A stretch of DNA of 64,000 bases from Xanthomonas sp. 3793 (GCF_024806835.1 NZ_JANTYU010000001.1:620001-684000); one strand, 5' to 3'; positions 42,880 to 51,656 are shown, counted from the stretch's first letter. The notes: a model not told the origin generated them from the sequence alone. A program made the numbers and translations.

Positions 42880-44102
42880 GCCACGGCCCCCTGCACGGCG
42901 CGCGCCGGGGCATACGGCGCCGGGTCGATGGCCGGCGTGCGCCCGAGCAGGCTATCCACGATCACCCGTGCGCTCCCCAGCGCCGTGGTGACCCCCAGCC
43001 CTTCATGCCCCGCTGCCACCCACACATCGGCCCGGCCGGGCACCGCCCCGAGATACGGGCGCCCGTCCGGGGTGGCCGGACGCAGACCCGTCCACACCCG
43101 GATCGCCTGCAGCTCGCGCAACACCGGCAGATACGCAAATGCCCGCTGCAGCATCCGCTGCAGCACCTGCATCGACAGCGCGCGATCGTGTTCGCCGAAC
43201 TGGCGCGAGGAGCCGATCAGGATCTGCCCGGTCGGCCGCGGCTGCACATTGAAGGCCACGCTGGTGGTGTCGGCCCCATGCGCCGAATCGGCATAGCCCA
43301 GCTCCAGCAATTGATGCCGGATCAAACCGGGATGCCGGTCGGTGATGACCAGATGGCCCTTGCGCGGGCGCAACGCCAGCTCGGGCAGCAACCCCGGCAA
43401 CGCGACACCGCTGGCGACCAGCACCGGCCCGGACAGCAGCTGGCCATCGTCCAGGCACACGCCCCGGGTTTGCAGTTGCGTCACCCGACGGCCGGCAAAC
43501 AGCTGCGCACCGGCCTTGCAGGCCAGGCCCACCAGGTGGCGCGCCACCCGCGGCGGATACACCACCGCCTCGTTGGGCACCCGCATGCCGCCGGCCAGCC
43601 CGGCCACCAGCTGCGGCTCCAGGGCATACAACTGCTGCGCATCGATGGCTTCTGCGTGCAGGTCGGCCGCCGCCAGCCGCGCGATCTTGGCCGGCACCGC
43701 CGCCAGTTCGCGCGCATCGCGCGCCACCCACAGCGTGCCGCAGCGACTGAATTCGGCCTCGCTCAATTGCGCGAAGCGCTCCCACAAGCGCAGCGAATAC
43801 GCCGATAACGCCAGCTCGGCCGGGTCGTCGTCCATCGCCACCAGATGCCCCATCGCCGCGGCGGTCGAACCGCCGCCGATCGGTCCCGGCTCGACGATCG
43901 CCACACGCAGGCCCTCGCCTGCCGCGGCTTCGGCACAGGCAGCGCCGACGATGCCGGCGCCGATCACGATCAGGTCGTAGCTGCGTCGCGTGGAGGCGGC
44001 AGATGGCTTGCAATCCGCACCGGCAGCGCGATGCGGTGCAGCCGCGGCCGAACCGTTCGACGGCGCAGCCAACGCATCCGGCGCGGGCGGCGACGCCTGC
44101 AT
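42876..44102 (-). CDS. lhpB: D-hydroxyproline dehydrogenase DAO-type flavoprotein subunit
   Basis: 408 aa. The ATG at 44102 shares one base with the epimerase TGA. The first ~38 residues are a low-complexity Ala/Pro extension; the FAD motif then begins at YDLIVIGAGIVGAACAEAA. The glycine-oxidase/DadA fold continues with GSTAAAMGHLVAMDDDP and ends with WVAAGHEGLGVTTALG. It would oxidise cis-4-hydroxy-D-proline to pyrroline-4-hydroxy-2-carboxylate. The symbol follows the P. aeruginosa lhp system by analogy. The N-terminal extension is unusual, and a later start is possible. Confidence 0.84.
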   Translation of the reverse strand: MQASPPAPDALAAPSNGSAAAAPHRAAGADCKPSAASTRRSYDLIVIGAGIVGAACAEAAAGEGLRVAIVEPGPIGGGSTAAAMGHLVAMDDDPAELALSAYSLRLWERFAQLSEAEFSRCGTLWVARDARELAAVPAKIARLAAADLHAEAIDAQQLYALEPQLVAGLAGGMRVPNEAVVYPPRVARHLVGLACKAGAQLFAGRRVTQLQTRGVCLDDGQLLSGPVLVASGVALPGLLPELALRPRKGHLVITDRHPGLIRHQLLELGYADSAHGADTTSVAFNVQPRPTGQILIGSSRQFGEHDRALSMQVLQRMLQRAFAYLPVLRELQAIRVWTGLRPATPDGRPYLGAVPGRADVWVAAGHEGLGVTTALGSARVIVDSLLGRTPAIDPAPYAPARAVQGAVA

Positions 44103-45040
44103 CAGGCCACGATGCCCCAGGCGAACGGATCGGCCGGATCGACGATCAGCTGCGAGCGCGCGGTGATGTACGCCTGCCCGCTGATGCGTGGCGCGATGCC
44201 GCGGCCGCTCAGGCGATAGCTACCCTCGAACGCGCTGCCCAGAATGCCTTGCTGCACCCAGCGCTCGCCTTCGCCCAGCTTGCCGTCTGCGGCCAGACAG
44301 GCCAGCTTGGCGCTGGTGCCGGTGCCGCAGGGCGAACGGTCGTACGCCAGCCCGGGGCATAGCACAAAGTTGCGCGCCACGCCGCTGCCGTCCGGGGCGG
44401 CGCCATTGACTTCGATATGGTCGATTTCGCCACCCGCCTCACCCGTGATCCCGGCCGCTTCCAGCGCCAGCCGGATCGCTTCGGTATAGGCGGTGAGCTC
44501 GCGCTGATGCGCCAGGTCGAGCGCACACGGCGCCTGCTCGGTGATGAAGAACCAGTTGCCGCCCCAGGCCACATCGCCGCGCACCCGGCCGTGGCCGGGC
44601 ACGTCCACTTCCACACCGGCGGCGGCGCGGTAACTCTCGACGTTGTCCACCGACACCGTGCCATCGTCGGCCAGTTCCACCCCAACAGTGCCCACCGGGG
44701 TTTCGATACGGTGCTGGCCCGGCGCGATGCGCCCCAGTTCGGCCAGCGTGCGCACCACCCCGATGGTGCCGTGGCCGCACATGCCCAGGTAGCCGACGTT
44801 GTTGAAGAAGATCACCCCGGTGCAGGCGGCAGGGTCGCGCGGCGGCAACAGCAAGGCGCCAACCATGGTGTCCGAGCCGCGCGGCTCGCAGGCGACCGCG
44901 CTGCGCCAGTGGTCGAAGTCCTGGCGGAAGCGTTCGCGGCACTGCGCCAGGTCGCCATCGCCCAGATCGGGGAAGCCGGCCAGGACCACGCGGGTGGGTT
45001 CGCCGGCCGTATGGGAGTCGATGACGTCGATGGTGTGCAT
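44102..45040 (-). CDS. lhpA: 4-hydroxyproline 2-epimerase
   Basis: 312 aa, full length for the proline racemase family. The ATG at 45040 has GGGAG upstream. Both catalytic cysteines are present: C88 in GYLGMCGHGTIG and C238 in YDRSPCGTGTSAK. Two active cysteines identify an epimerase/racemase rather than the Cys/Thr dehydratase subgroup. It converts trans-4-hydroxy-L-proline to cis-4-hydroxy-D-proline, the first step of bacterial hydroxyproline catabolism. It is the first gene of the tightly overlapping operon running leftward and faces the AraC-type regulator. Confidence 0.92.
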   Translation of the reverse strand: MHTIDVIDSHTAGEPTRVVLAGFPDLGDGDLAQCRERFRQDFDHWRSAVACEPRGSDTMVGALLLPPRDPAACTGVIFFNNVGYLGMCGHGTIGVVRTLAELGRIAPGQHRIETPVGTVGVELADDGTVSVDNVESYRAAAGVEVDVPGHGRVRGDVAWGGNWFFITEQAPCALDLAHQRELTAYTEAIRLALEAAGITGEAGGEIDHIEVNGAAPDGSGVARNFVLCPGLAYDRSPCGTGTSAKLACLAADGKLGEGERWVQQGILGSAFEGSYRLSGRGIAPRISGQAYITARSQLIVDPADPFAWGIVA

Positions 45041-45200
45041 GGCTCATGCTCCCATTGCCGGCCCGCGGACGACTAGCGTTCAATGCGAAGTGAAAATGCG
45101 GAAATCTGCACAATCGCCAACCCGCTTCACGGCCGCGCGTTTACGCTAGGATCAAGCCTGGGTTGCACCACCGTGCAGCCGTCAAATCGTGATCGCTACC
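45041..45200. promoter_or_regulatory. Divergent promoter region, hydroxyproline operon / AraC regulator
   Basis: 160 bp between the epimerase start and the regulator start. It contains a direct repeat AATGCGAAGTGAA / AATGCGGAAATCT (starting 45082 and 45095, 13-bp step) in an AT-richer patch, the kind of tandem half-site AraC-family proteins bind. The assignment is tentative. Confidence 0.4.
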
Positions 45201-45917
45201 ATGACCCTGATGGACCTCAACCTTCCCGCACTGGAAATGCAGACGCTGTTCGATGCACTGCCGGACGTGGTGTTCTTCATCAAGGACAGCGAGGGCCGCT
45301 ACACCCATTGCAACCTCACCCTGGTACGGCGGCTCGGGCGCAAGCTGCGCAGCGAGATCATCGGCCGCTCGCCGCTGGAAGTGTTTCCGTTGCCGCTGGG
45401 CGGCAGCTACATGATGCAGGACCGCCGCGTACTGCAGGGCGAGCTCATCGACAACCAGTTGGAGGTGCATCTGTATCCCAACCGCTTGCCGGGCTGGTGC
45501 CTGACCTTCAAACGCCCGCTATGCGAGGCCAACGAGGTGATTGGCGTGGTGGGTATTTCGCGCGATCTGGGTCAGCCCGATAGCCGGCATTCGGCGTACG
45601 AGCGGCTGAGCCAGGTCATGGAACACATGCAGTCCAACTTCGGCGACAACCTGCGCGTGCAGGCGCTGGCCGATCTTGCCGGGCTCTCGGTCGCGCAGCT
45701 GGAGCGGCACTTCCGTCGCGTGTTCCAGGTCACCCCGCAGCAACTGCTGACCAAGCTGCGCATCGAGTCGGCCATGCGCCTGCTGTACGGCGACGACAGC
45801 ATCGCCAGCATCGGCCAACGCTGCGGGTTCGCCGACCAGAGCGCATTCGCCCGCCAGTTCAAGGCCACCGTCGGCATGACCCCGCGCGATTACCGTGCGC
45901 TCAAGGGTCAGCTGTGA
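45201..45917 (+). CDS. lhpR: PAS-AraC transcriptional regulator of hydroxyproline operon
   Basis: 238 aa from the ATG at 45201; GTG 45189 and ATG 45210 are alternatives, and none has a clear Shine-Dalgarno. Residues ~10-120 form a PAS-type sensor (FDALPDVVFFIKDSEGRYTH, VIGVVGISRDL). Residues ~135-238 are an AraC DNA-binding domain with two helix-turn-helix units (VQALADLAGLSVAQLERHF and FARQFKATVGMTPRDYR). It is divergent from the epimerase, so it is very likely the local activator responding to hydroxyproline or an intermediate. The symbol is by analogy with P. aeruginosa, whose regulator is AraC-type. Confidence 0.8.
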   Translation: MTLMDLNLPALEMQTLFDALPDVVFFIKDSEGRYTHCNLTLVRRLGRKLRSEIIGRSPLEVFPLPLGGSYMMQDRRVLQGELIDNQLEVHLYPNRLPGWCLTFKRPLCEANEVIGVVGISRDLGQPDSRHSAYERLSQVMEHMQSNFGDNLRVQALADLAGLSVAQLERHFRRVFQVTPQQLLTKLRIESAMRLLYGDDSIASIGQRCGFADQSAFARQFKATVGMTPRDYRALKGQL

Positions 45918-46101
45918 AGAGCTGGTTGCACGCTGCAATCGGACGCTGACACATAGCTGGCACAAATGCCGAATTCGGCAGGATTGGGAGCGCCCTCGCA
46001 GCGCGTTCCGCTCGCCCTGGAGCAGTGCATCGCTGAAGGACGCGTCAAGGTGATCCGGGACCCGGATGGTAGAATTCCGGGTTTCCCCTACTGCGTTGCC
46101 A

Positions 46102-47721
46102 ATGGCCAGTTTTTTCCGCCGCAACAAGCCCACCGCGCCCGACAGCTCGCGCACCTCGCGCTATAGCCTGGAAGAACTGGCAGCCGCATTCCCCACCGCA
46201 CCCTCGGCCGCCACGCCCGCAGCGCCGGTCGAGTCCACGCCGCCTGCGCAGTCCGGCACAGTGCCTGCCGCAGCGCCGCCCATGACGCCTGCCCCGGCAG
46301 CGGAAACCGCCGCACCGGCGGCACCGGCCGATACGCTTGCACGCGACATTGCAGCCCGTACCGGCCAGGCGCAGAGCATCGCCGCCGTGCCGAGCGCGCC
46401 GGCCGCACCCACACCTGCCGCGCCGTCTGCGTTGCAGGCATTGCCGGACCCGGCCCCGGCTGCCGCGCCCACCGCACCGACCCCGGTGGTGGTGGCGCCC
46501 GTCGTTGTGCAGCCTCAGGGCGCACCGACGACGCCTGTCGCTCCCCCCACGCACCCTGCAACGCCATCGCAGGCGACCACGCCGTCGGCGCCGGCACCGG
46601 TGACTGCCGCGCCGATCGCCGCCCCGCCGGTGGTGGTGACGCCTGCCGCAACGCCGACCGCGCCCACTCCGCCCGCCGCAGTCCCTGCGGCAAGCGCGAC
46701 ACCGACCGTGACCGCACCGGTCATCGTCGGCAGCCCGACGCCTGCGACGCAGGACACCGACAGCATCGTCGGCCAGCACGACGCACTACCTGCCGCACCC
46801 GCCGGCAAACCGGGCTGGCGCGAGCGGCTGCGCAACAGCACCTTCGCACGCAGCTTCGGCGGCCTGTTTTCGCGCAACCCCAAGCTCGACGACGATCTGC
46901 TCGACGAGATCGAAACCGCGCTGATCACCGCCGACGTTGGCATCGGCGCCACCACCGCCTTGATCGAAGGCCTGCGCAAGCGCATGAAGTCGCGCGAGTT
47001 CGTCGACGCACAGGCCATGTTCAAGGCGCTGCGCACCGATCTCATCGCGTTGCTGCAGCCGGTGTCAAAACCGCTGGTGATCGACCGCTCGGTCAAGCCG
47101 TTCGTGGTGCTCACCGTCGGCGTCAACGGCGTCGGCAAGACCACCACCATCGGCAAGCTGGCCAAGCGCTTCAAGGATGAGGGCAATAGCCTGATGCTGG
47201 CCGCCGGCGACACCTTCCGCGCCGCCGCGGTGGCGCAGCTGCAGGCCTGGGGCGATCGCAATGGCGTGGCGGTGATCGCGCAAGGGCAGAACGCCGATGC
47301 CGCCTCGGTGGCCTTCGATGCGCTGCAGGCCGCCAAGGCGCGCGGTACGGATGTGCTGATCGCCGACACCGCCGGCCGCCTGCATACCCAGACCGGGCTG
47401 ATGAACGAGCTGGGCAAGATCCGCCGCGTGCTCGGCAAGATCGACCCCGCCGCACCGCACGAAGTGCTGATGGTCATCGACGGCACCACCGGCCAGAACG
47501 CCATTTCGCAGCTGCGCCAGTTCCATGCCGCCGTCGGCGTCACCGGCCTGGTGGTGACCAAGCTCGATGGCACCGCCAAGGGCGGCGTGGTCTTCGCACT
47601 GGCGCGCGAGTTCAACATTCCGATCCGGTTTGCCGGCATCGGCGAACGCCCGGAAGATCTGCGCGTGTTCGACCCGGTCGCCTTCGTCGACGCCTTGCTG
47701 CCGGACGCCTTGGGCAGCTGA
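46102..47721 (+). CDS. ftsY: Signal recognition particle receptor FtsY
   Basis: 539 aa from ATG 46102 (MASFFRRNKP, the usual Xanthomonas start). An in-frame ATG at 46066 is less likely. The residues before ~230 are a long Ala/Pro/Thr-rich, largely disordered segment replacing the acidic A domain of E. coli FtsY. The conserved NG domain follows: four-helix N domain (SFGGLFSRNPKLDDDLLDEI), P-loop GVNGVGKTTTIGKLAK, DTAGRLHTQ and TKLDGTAKGG, ending with FAGIGERPEDLRVFDP. It is the GTPase receptor that docks ribosome-SRP complexes at the inner membrane. Confidence 0.96.
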   Translation: MASFFRRNKPTAPDSSRTSRYSLEELAAAFPTAPSAATPAAPVESTPPAQSGTVPAAAPPMTPAPAAETAAPAAPADTLARDIAARTGQAQSIAAVPSAPAAPTPAAPSALQALPDPAPAAAPTAPTPVVVAPVVVQPQGAPTTPVAPPTHPATPSQATTPSAPAPVTAAPIAAPPVVVTPAATPTAPTPPAAVPAASATPTVTAPVIVGSPTPATQDTDSIVGQHDALPAAPAGKPGWRERLRNSTFARSFGGLFSRNPKLDDDLLDEIETALITADVGIGATTALIEGLRKRMKSREFVDAQAMFKALRTDLIALLQPVSKPLVIDRSVKPFVVLTVGVNGVGKTTTIGKLAKRFKDEGNSLMLAAGDTFRAAAVAQLQAWGDRNGVAVIAQGQNADAASVAFDALQAAKARGTDVLIADTAGRLHTQTGLMNELGKIRRVLGKIDPAAPHEVLMVIDGTTGQNAISQLRQFHAAVGVTGLVVTKLDGTAKGGVVFALAREFNIPIRFAGIGERPEDLRVFDPVAFVDALLPDALGS

Positions 47722-48047
47722 GTGGCTGACGCCTGCCCGCATCTGCAGCCCCTGTACGCAAGCGCGTGGCAGGCCGGCTGCACGGTGCAGCAGGTGTCGC
47801 AAGGCTGGTCGCGCGCCAAACGCGTGCTGGAGTTCGCGCACGACATGCCCGCCTCGCTACGTGCAACGCAGTGCAGCGATGTGGCGGTGTCTGACTCCCA
47901 TGCACCTCGGGCCCCGCTTTGGGCTGTTGATGCAGGCTTGTTCTGCCGGCGGTGCCGGGTGGGTATGGCGTTTCCACTGCACTGAGCTCGCCACCGCACG
48001 ACCGCGCGTGTGCCCCGCACCGCCCTCCTTCACCGCCAGCAGACCTC
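47722..48047. other. 326-bp interval between ftsY and mutY
   Basis: A GTG-started 87-codon frame (47722-47985) follows the ftsY stop directly. It has no ribosome-binding site, recognisable motif or plausible fold, so I do not call it. No clear terminator or repeat is visible. Confidence 0.4.
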
Positions 48048-49121
48048 ATGCCCGCAGATCTCGCCACTTCATCCGTCGACGCTTTCGTCGCCCCGTTGCT
48101 GCACTGGTTCGACGGCCACGGGCGTCACGATCTGCCCTGGCAACATCCACGGGCGCCGTATCGGGTCTGGCTGTCGGAAATCATGCTGCAGCAGACCCAG
48201 GTTGCCGTGGTCATTCCCTACTTCCAGAAGTTTGTCGCACGCTTCCCGACACTTGCCGATCTGGCGGCAGCCGACAACGACACGGTGATGGCCCACTGGG
48301 CAGGGCTGGGTTACTACGCACGCGCACGCAATCTGCATGCGGCCGCCAAGCAATGCGTCGCCTTGCACGATGGCGAGCTGCCGCGCGACCTCGATGCATT
48401 GCTCGCGCTGCCCGGCATCGGCCGCAGCACCGCCGGTGCGATCCTGAGCCAGGCGTGGAACGACCGTTTTCCCATCATGGATGGCAACGTCAAACGCGTC
48501 ATGACGCGCTTCCACGGCATTGCCGGCTACCCCGGCCTGCCGGCCGTCGAAAAGCAGCTGTGGCAGCTGGCGGCAACGCATGTCGCGCATGTACCCGACG
48601 GCCGCCTGGCCGACTACACGCAGGCACAGATGGATTTCGGCGCCACGCTGTGCACACGCGCCAAACCGGCCTGCGTGCTGTGCCCGTTGCAGGATGCCTG
48701 CGTTGCCCGCCGCGAGGGCCTGGTGGAGGCGCTGCCCACGCCCAAACCGGGCAAGGTCCTGCCCGAGCGCGAAGCAACCGCCCTGCTGCTGGAAAACGCG
48801 CAAGGCCATGTCCTGCTGCAGCGCCGCCCACCCACCGGCATCTGGGCCTCGCTGTGGACGCTGCCGCAGGCCGACACCGACAGCGGCATGCGCGCCTGGT
48901 TCGCCACGCATCTCGATGGCGACTACGAGCGCGCCGACGAGATGGCGCCGATCGTGCACACCTTCAGCCATTACCGCCTGCATCTGCAGCCGTTGCGCCT
49001 GCGCAAGGTCGCACTGCGCGCGGCGGTGCGCGACAATGACGATCTGCGTTGGGTCGCCCGCGCCGATCTCGGCTCGCTGGGCTTGCCGGCGCCGATCCGC
49101 AAATTGCTCGACACGCTTTAA
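48048..49121 (+). CDS. mutY: Adenine DNA glycosylase MutY
   Basis: 357 aa from ATG 48048. HhH-GPD fold with E44 (WLSEIMLQQTQV), the helix-hairpin-helix LPGIGRSTAGAI and catalytic D145 (PIMDGNVKR). The 4Fe-4S ligands C202, C209, C212 and C218 have the standard CX6CX2CX5C spacing. The C-terminal NUDIX-like domain recognises 8-oxoG opposite the excised adenine. It is followed 21 bp later by yggX, the usual mutY-yggX oxidative-damage pair. Confidence 0.96.
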   Translation: MPADLATSSVDAFVAPLLHWFDGHGRHDLPWQHPRAPYRVWLSEIMLQQTQVAVVIPYFQKFVARFPTLADLAAADNDTVMAHWAGLGYYARARNLHAAAKQCVALHDGELPRDLDALLALPGIGRSTAGAILSQAWNDRFPIMDGNVKRVMTRFHGIAGYPGLPAVEKQLWQLAATHVAHVPDGRLADYTQAQMDFGATLCTRAKPACVLCPLQDACVARREGLVEALPTPKPGKVLPEREATALLLENAQGHVLLQRRPPTGIWASLWTLPQADTDSGMRAWFATHLDGDYERADEMAPIVHTFSHYRLHLQPLRLRKVALRAAVRDNDDLRWVARADLGSLGLPAPIRKLLDTL

Positions 49122-49142
49122 GCACGCCTCAAAGGAGTTCGC

Positions 49143-49421
49143 ATGTCCCGCACCGTGTTCTGCCAGTACCAGCAATGCGATACCGACGGCCTGGATTTCG
49201 TGCCCTATCCCGGCGAACTCGGTCAGCGCATCTTCGCGCAGATCGGCAAGGGCGCGTGGCAGGCATGGCTTGCGCACCAGACCATGCTGATCAACGAAAA
49301 CCGGCTATCGCCGCGCGACCCCAAGCATCGCGCCTTTCTCGAAGCCGAACTGCAGAAGTTCCTGTTCGAGCGCAATGCCGATAAGCCCGAGGGCTATGTG
49401 GCGCCACTTGGCGAGGAATAG
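49143..49421 (+). CDS. yggX: Fe(II)-trafficking / oxidative damage protection protein YggX
   Basis: 92 aa, with AAAGGAG just upstream. It begins [19 protein letters not shown], with the conserved Cys7 and the family pattern [11 protein letters not shown], then [19 protein letters not shown]. Small, cytoplasmic, full length. It protects Fe-S clusters from oxidation in enterics and is co-transcribed with mutY, whose product carries a 4Fe-4S cluster. Confidence 0.96.
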   Translation: MSRTVFCQYQQCDTDGLDFVPYPGELGQRIFAQIGKGAWQAWLAHQTMLINENRLSPRDPKHRAFLEAELQKFLFERNADKPEGYVAPLGEE

Positions 49422-49541
49422 TTGGCGCGCGGACTGGGATGTTGCGGGTGGGGGTCGGCAGCGAGGCAGCGAGTCGATCGCCGCAACGCGGGATCACGCA
49501 TCCTGTGGCCAGGCCCCGGGAATAGGAAGTGGTGATTCACG

Positions 49542-49817
49542 ATGACGAGCACTGGCCCATCCGGCATTGAGCCGCGCCCAATCGATGCGTTTATCACCGG
49601 GGCTGTCGACGCGCAGTGGCAAAAGGTCGCGATGGTCATTGCGAAAGCCCTCACCGACGAGCGGTTGAATCTGGCCGACGTCGCGGACGCGGCCGACCAG
49701 GTTGCGCAGCGCATTGCCGGCCTTGTTCGCGACGGTCGGCTCGAGGCTGCGGGCGATATGACCGACTGGCGACACGGCGAGGTGCGCCTTGCCACGCCTG
49801 CGCCACACGCACGCTGA
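49542..49817 (+). CDS. DUF3658-like small protein
   Basis: 91 aa, with AGGAAG 12 nt upstream of the ATG. The body ITGAVDAQWQKVAMVIAKAL ... RIAGLVRDGRLEAAGDMTDW...GEVRL matches the helical pattern of DUF3658 C-terminal domains as I remember them. It has no signal peptide. It stands alone 120 bp after yggX. Function unknown. Confidence 0.65.
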   Translation: MTSTGPSGIEPRPIDAFITGAVDAQWQKVAMVIAKALTDERLNLADVADAADQVAQRIAGLVRDGRLEAAGDMTDWRHGEVRLATPAPHAR

Positions 49818-50154
49818 AGCACCCGCCTTGACAACTGCGTCATGCAGCGCGCGGCTTCCAGCGCCCAAGCGCTGCTGACAACACGACTGCACTCACCGCC
49901 AGACGGCGCGCACTGCGCGCGGTGCGGCACGCACCCGGCGTTCTACGCACCGCCCACACTCACCTGACGACTGCTCGCCACGCCTTCTAAGCCGCGTCAG
50001 GTCACCAAGCCCGAGTTGCGGCACAGCTCATTCGCCCGCTGCGCTGCGCGCGTACCGAGCGGTTGAGCGCCTGCGTGCATTGCCGACCTGCGCTGGTGTG
50101 GCAGCGCGGAGGTCGAGATTCCGGTACGCGGCCGGCCACATCCTCCGCCCCTCA
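49818..50154. other. Gene-free interval before the BigR-type regulator
   Basis: I see nothing coding here. The interval ends in the AT-rich promoter/operator region annotated next. Confidence 0.4.
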
Positions 50155-50197
50155 CATTCTATTGCTACACATTATATTTTTAAGTAGATTGAATGGC
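50155..50197 (+). promoter_or_regulatory. AT-rich promoter/operator of the sulfur-responsive module
   Basis: CATTCTATTGCTACACATTA followed by TATTTTTAAGTAGATTGAAT is strikingly AT-rich for this genome. It contains an imperfect inverted repeat (ATTCTATTGCTAC against GTAGATTGAAT). Its position directly before the ArsR-type gene fits an autoregulated operator overlapping the -10 region. Confidence 0.5.
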
Positions 50198-50554
50198 ATG
50201 CCGACCCATGCCACGCCTGCACTGCCACGTTTTCGCGCCGATCCTGCCAGCATGCAGCGCCTGCGCGCGTCGGCCGGGCGCGCCTGTGGCTTGCTCAAGG
50301 CCATGGCCAACGAGGATCGCCTGCTGTTGCTCTGCCAGCTGGCCCAGGGCGAGCGCAATGTCGGCGAACTGCAGGCAGCCACGGCCATCGCGCAGCCCAC
50401 GCTGTCGCAGCAACTGGGCGTTCTGCGCGACGAAGGCCTGGTCAGTACCCGTCGCGCGGGCAAATACATCTATTACCAACTCGCCAGCGACGACGTGCTT
50501 GCGGTGATGCAGGCCCTGTATGCCAGCGTCTGCGGCACAGCGGAGCCAGACTGA
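50198..50554 (+). CDS. bigR: ArsR/BigR-type repressor
   Basis: 118 aa from ATG 50198. Winged helix with LLKAMANEDRLLLLCQLAQG, QPTLSQQLGVLRDEGLVSTR and GKYIYYQLASDD. Cys46 and Cys112 occupy the two positions that form the redox/persulfide disulfide in Xylella BigR; a third, Cys30, is extra. BigR-type proteins derepress sulfide-detoxification genes when persulfidated. The stop is one base from the YeeE-type gene, so they form an operon. Confidence 0.82.
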   Translation: MPTHATPALPRFRADPASMQRLRASAGRACGLLKAMANEDRLLLLCQLAQGERNVGELQAATAIAQPTLSQQLGVLRDEGLVSTRRAGKYIYYQLASDDVLAVMQALYASVCGTAEPD

Positions 50555-50555
50555 C

Positions 50556-50993
50556 ATGGTTGTCGACTGGAGCAATTTCACCCCCTTGAGCGCAGTGGCC
50601 GGGGGCGGCCTGATTGGCCTTGCCGCCGCGTGGCTACTGGTGTTTGAAGGACGCATTGCCGGCGTCAGTGGCATCGTCGGCGGCTTGCTGCAGCGCCAGG
50701 GCCGCGATGAACGCAATTGGCGGGGCGCGTTCGTGCTCGGGTTGCTCGGTGCCGTGCCGCTGTGGGCCGTCGTGCGGCCGCTGCCTTCCATGCAGTCGCA
50801 AGCGACATGGTGGTGGTTGATCGGCGCAGGCTTGCTGGTGGGATTCGGTGCGCGCGTGGGCGGTGGCTGTACCAGCGGGCATGGGGTGTGCGGCATCGCG
50901 CGTGGCGCACGGCGCTCGCTGATCGCCACCGCCGTGTTCATGGGCGCGGCGATCGCCACCCATGCCCTGCTCGCCACGTTGCGGGGCGTCTGA
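50556..50993 (+). CDS. pmpA: YeeE/YedE membrane protein, first half (PmpA-like)
   Basis: 145 aa with about four hydrophobic helices. The family signature GGGCTSGHGVCG, with conserved Cys, lies in ARVGGGCTSGHGVCGIARG. YeeE/YedE proteins move sulfur compounds such as thiosulfate across the inner membrane. Half-size pairs encoded side by side assemble the full transporter. Start one base after the bigR stop; CGGAG upstream. Confidence 0.85.
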   Translation: MVVDWSNFTPLSAVAGGGLIGLAAAWLLVFEGRIAGVSGIVGGLLQRQGRDERNWRGAFVLGLLGAVPLWAVVRPLPSMQSQATWWWLIGAGLLVGFGARVGGGCTSGHGVCGIARGARRSLIATAVFMGAAIATHALLATLRGV

Positions 50994-51415
50994 TGAATCG
51001 GGTTCTCAGCAGCGCGATCGCCGGGCTGATCTTCGGGATCGGCCTGTTGCTCTCAGGCATGGCCGATCCGGACAAAGTCCTGGGTTTTCTCAATGTCGCC
51101 GGCCGCTGGGACCCTTCGCTTGCGTTGGTCATGCTCGGCGCCATCGGCGTCGCGGCGCCTGCGTTCTGGTGGGCGCGGCGACGTGGTCGAACACTGCGTG
51201 GTGCATCGCTGCAGTTGCCCAGCCACCGGCAGATCGACGGCCCACTGCTATGGGGCAGCGCGCTGTTCGGCATCGGCTGGGGATTGGTGGGGCTGTGCCC
51301 GGCGCCGGCACTGCTGGGCGCGGCTGCACTGCAGCCGTCCAGTCTGGTGTTTGTGTTGGCGATGTTGATCGGCATGCGGGCTGCACCTGCTGTATCGACG
51401 GCGCGCCGAACCTGA
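50993..51415 (+). CDS. pmpB: YeeE/YedE membrane protein, second half (PmpB-like)
   Basis: 140 aa. ATG overlaps the preceding stop (TGATG). It starts with SAIAGLIFGIGLLLSGMADP and has the second-half motif GWGLVGLCPAPALLGAA. Three to four helices. With the preceding gene it makes one transporter. No persulfide dioxygenase or rhodanese gene is adjacent, unlike the Xylella/Agrobacterium bigR operon. Confidence 0.85.
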   Translation: MNRVLSSAIAGLIFGIGLLLSGMADPDKVLGFLNVAGRWDPSLALVMLGAIGVAAPAFWWARRRGRTLRGASLQLPSHRQIDGPLLWGSALFGIGWGLVGLCPAPALLGAAALQPSSLVFVLAMLIGMRAAPAVSTARRT

Positions 51416-51656
51416 TCCGCCTCGCAGATCGCACCGCTAACCGCTGCAACTGCATCGCCGGTCATCGGCAGTGCAAACCACGGCCAAGCCTTGCGTGCAT
51501 TCGCACACCCTCCAACGCAGGTTTACCGATGGTCGCGGGGTTTCCACGGTCACGCTGCGTGATCACTGCGGTCTTGCAGCAGCAGCCAATCGGCCACCCC
51601 GACCGCATCGGCGACGCTGCCGCAGCGCGGTAGCGTCACCGGGTACGAGGACGTCC

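Noticed and set aside
47722..47985. GTG-started small protein after ftsY
   Set aside because: No ribosome-binding site, no recognisable fold; probably chance.
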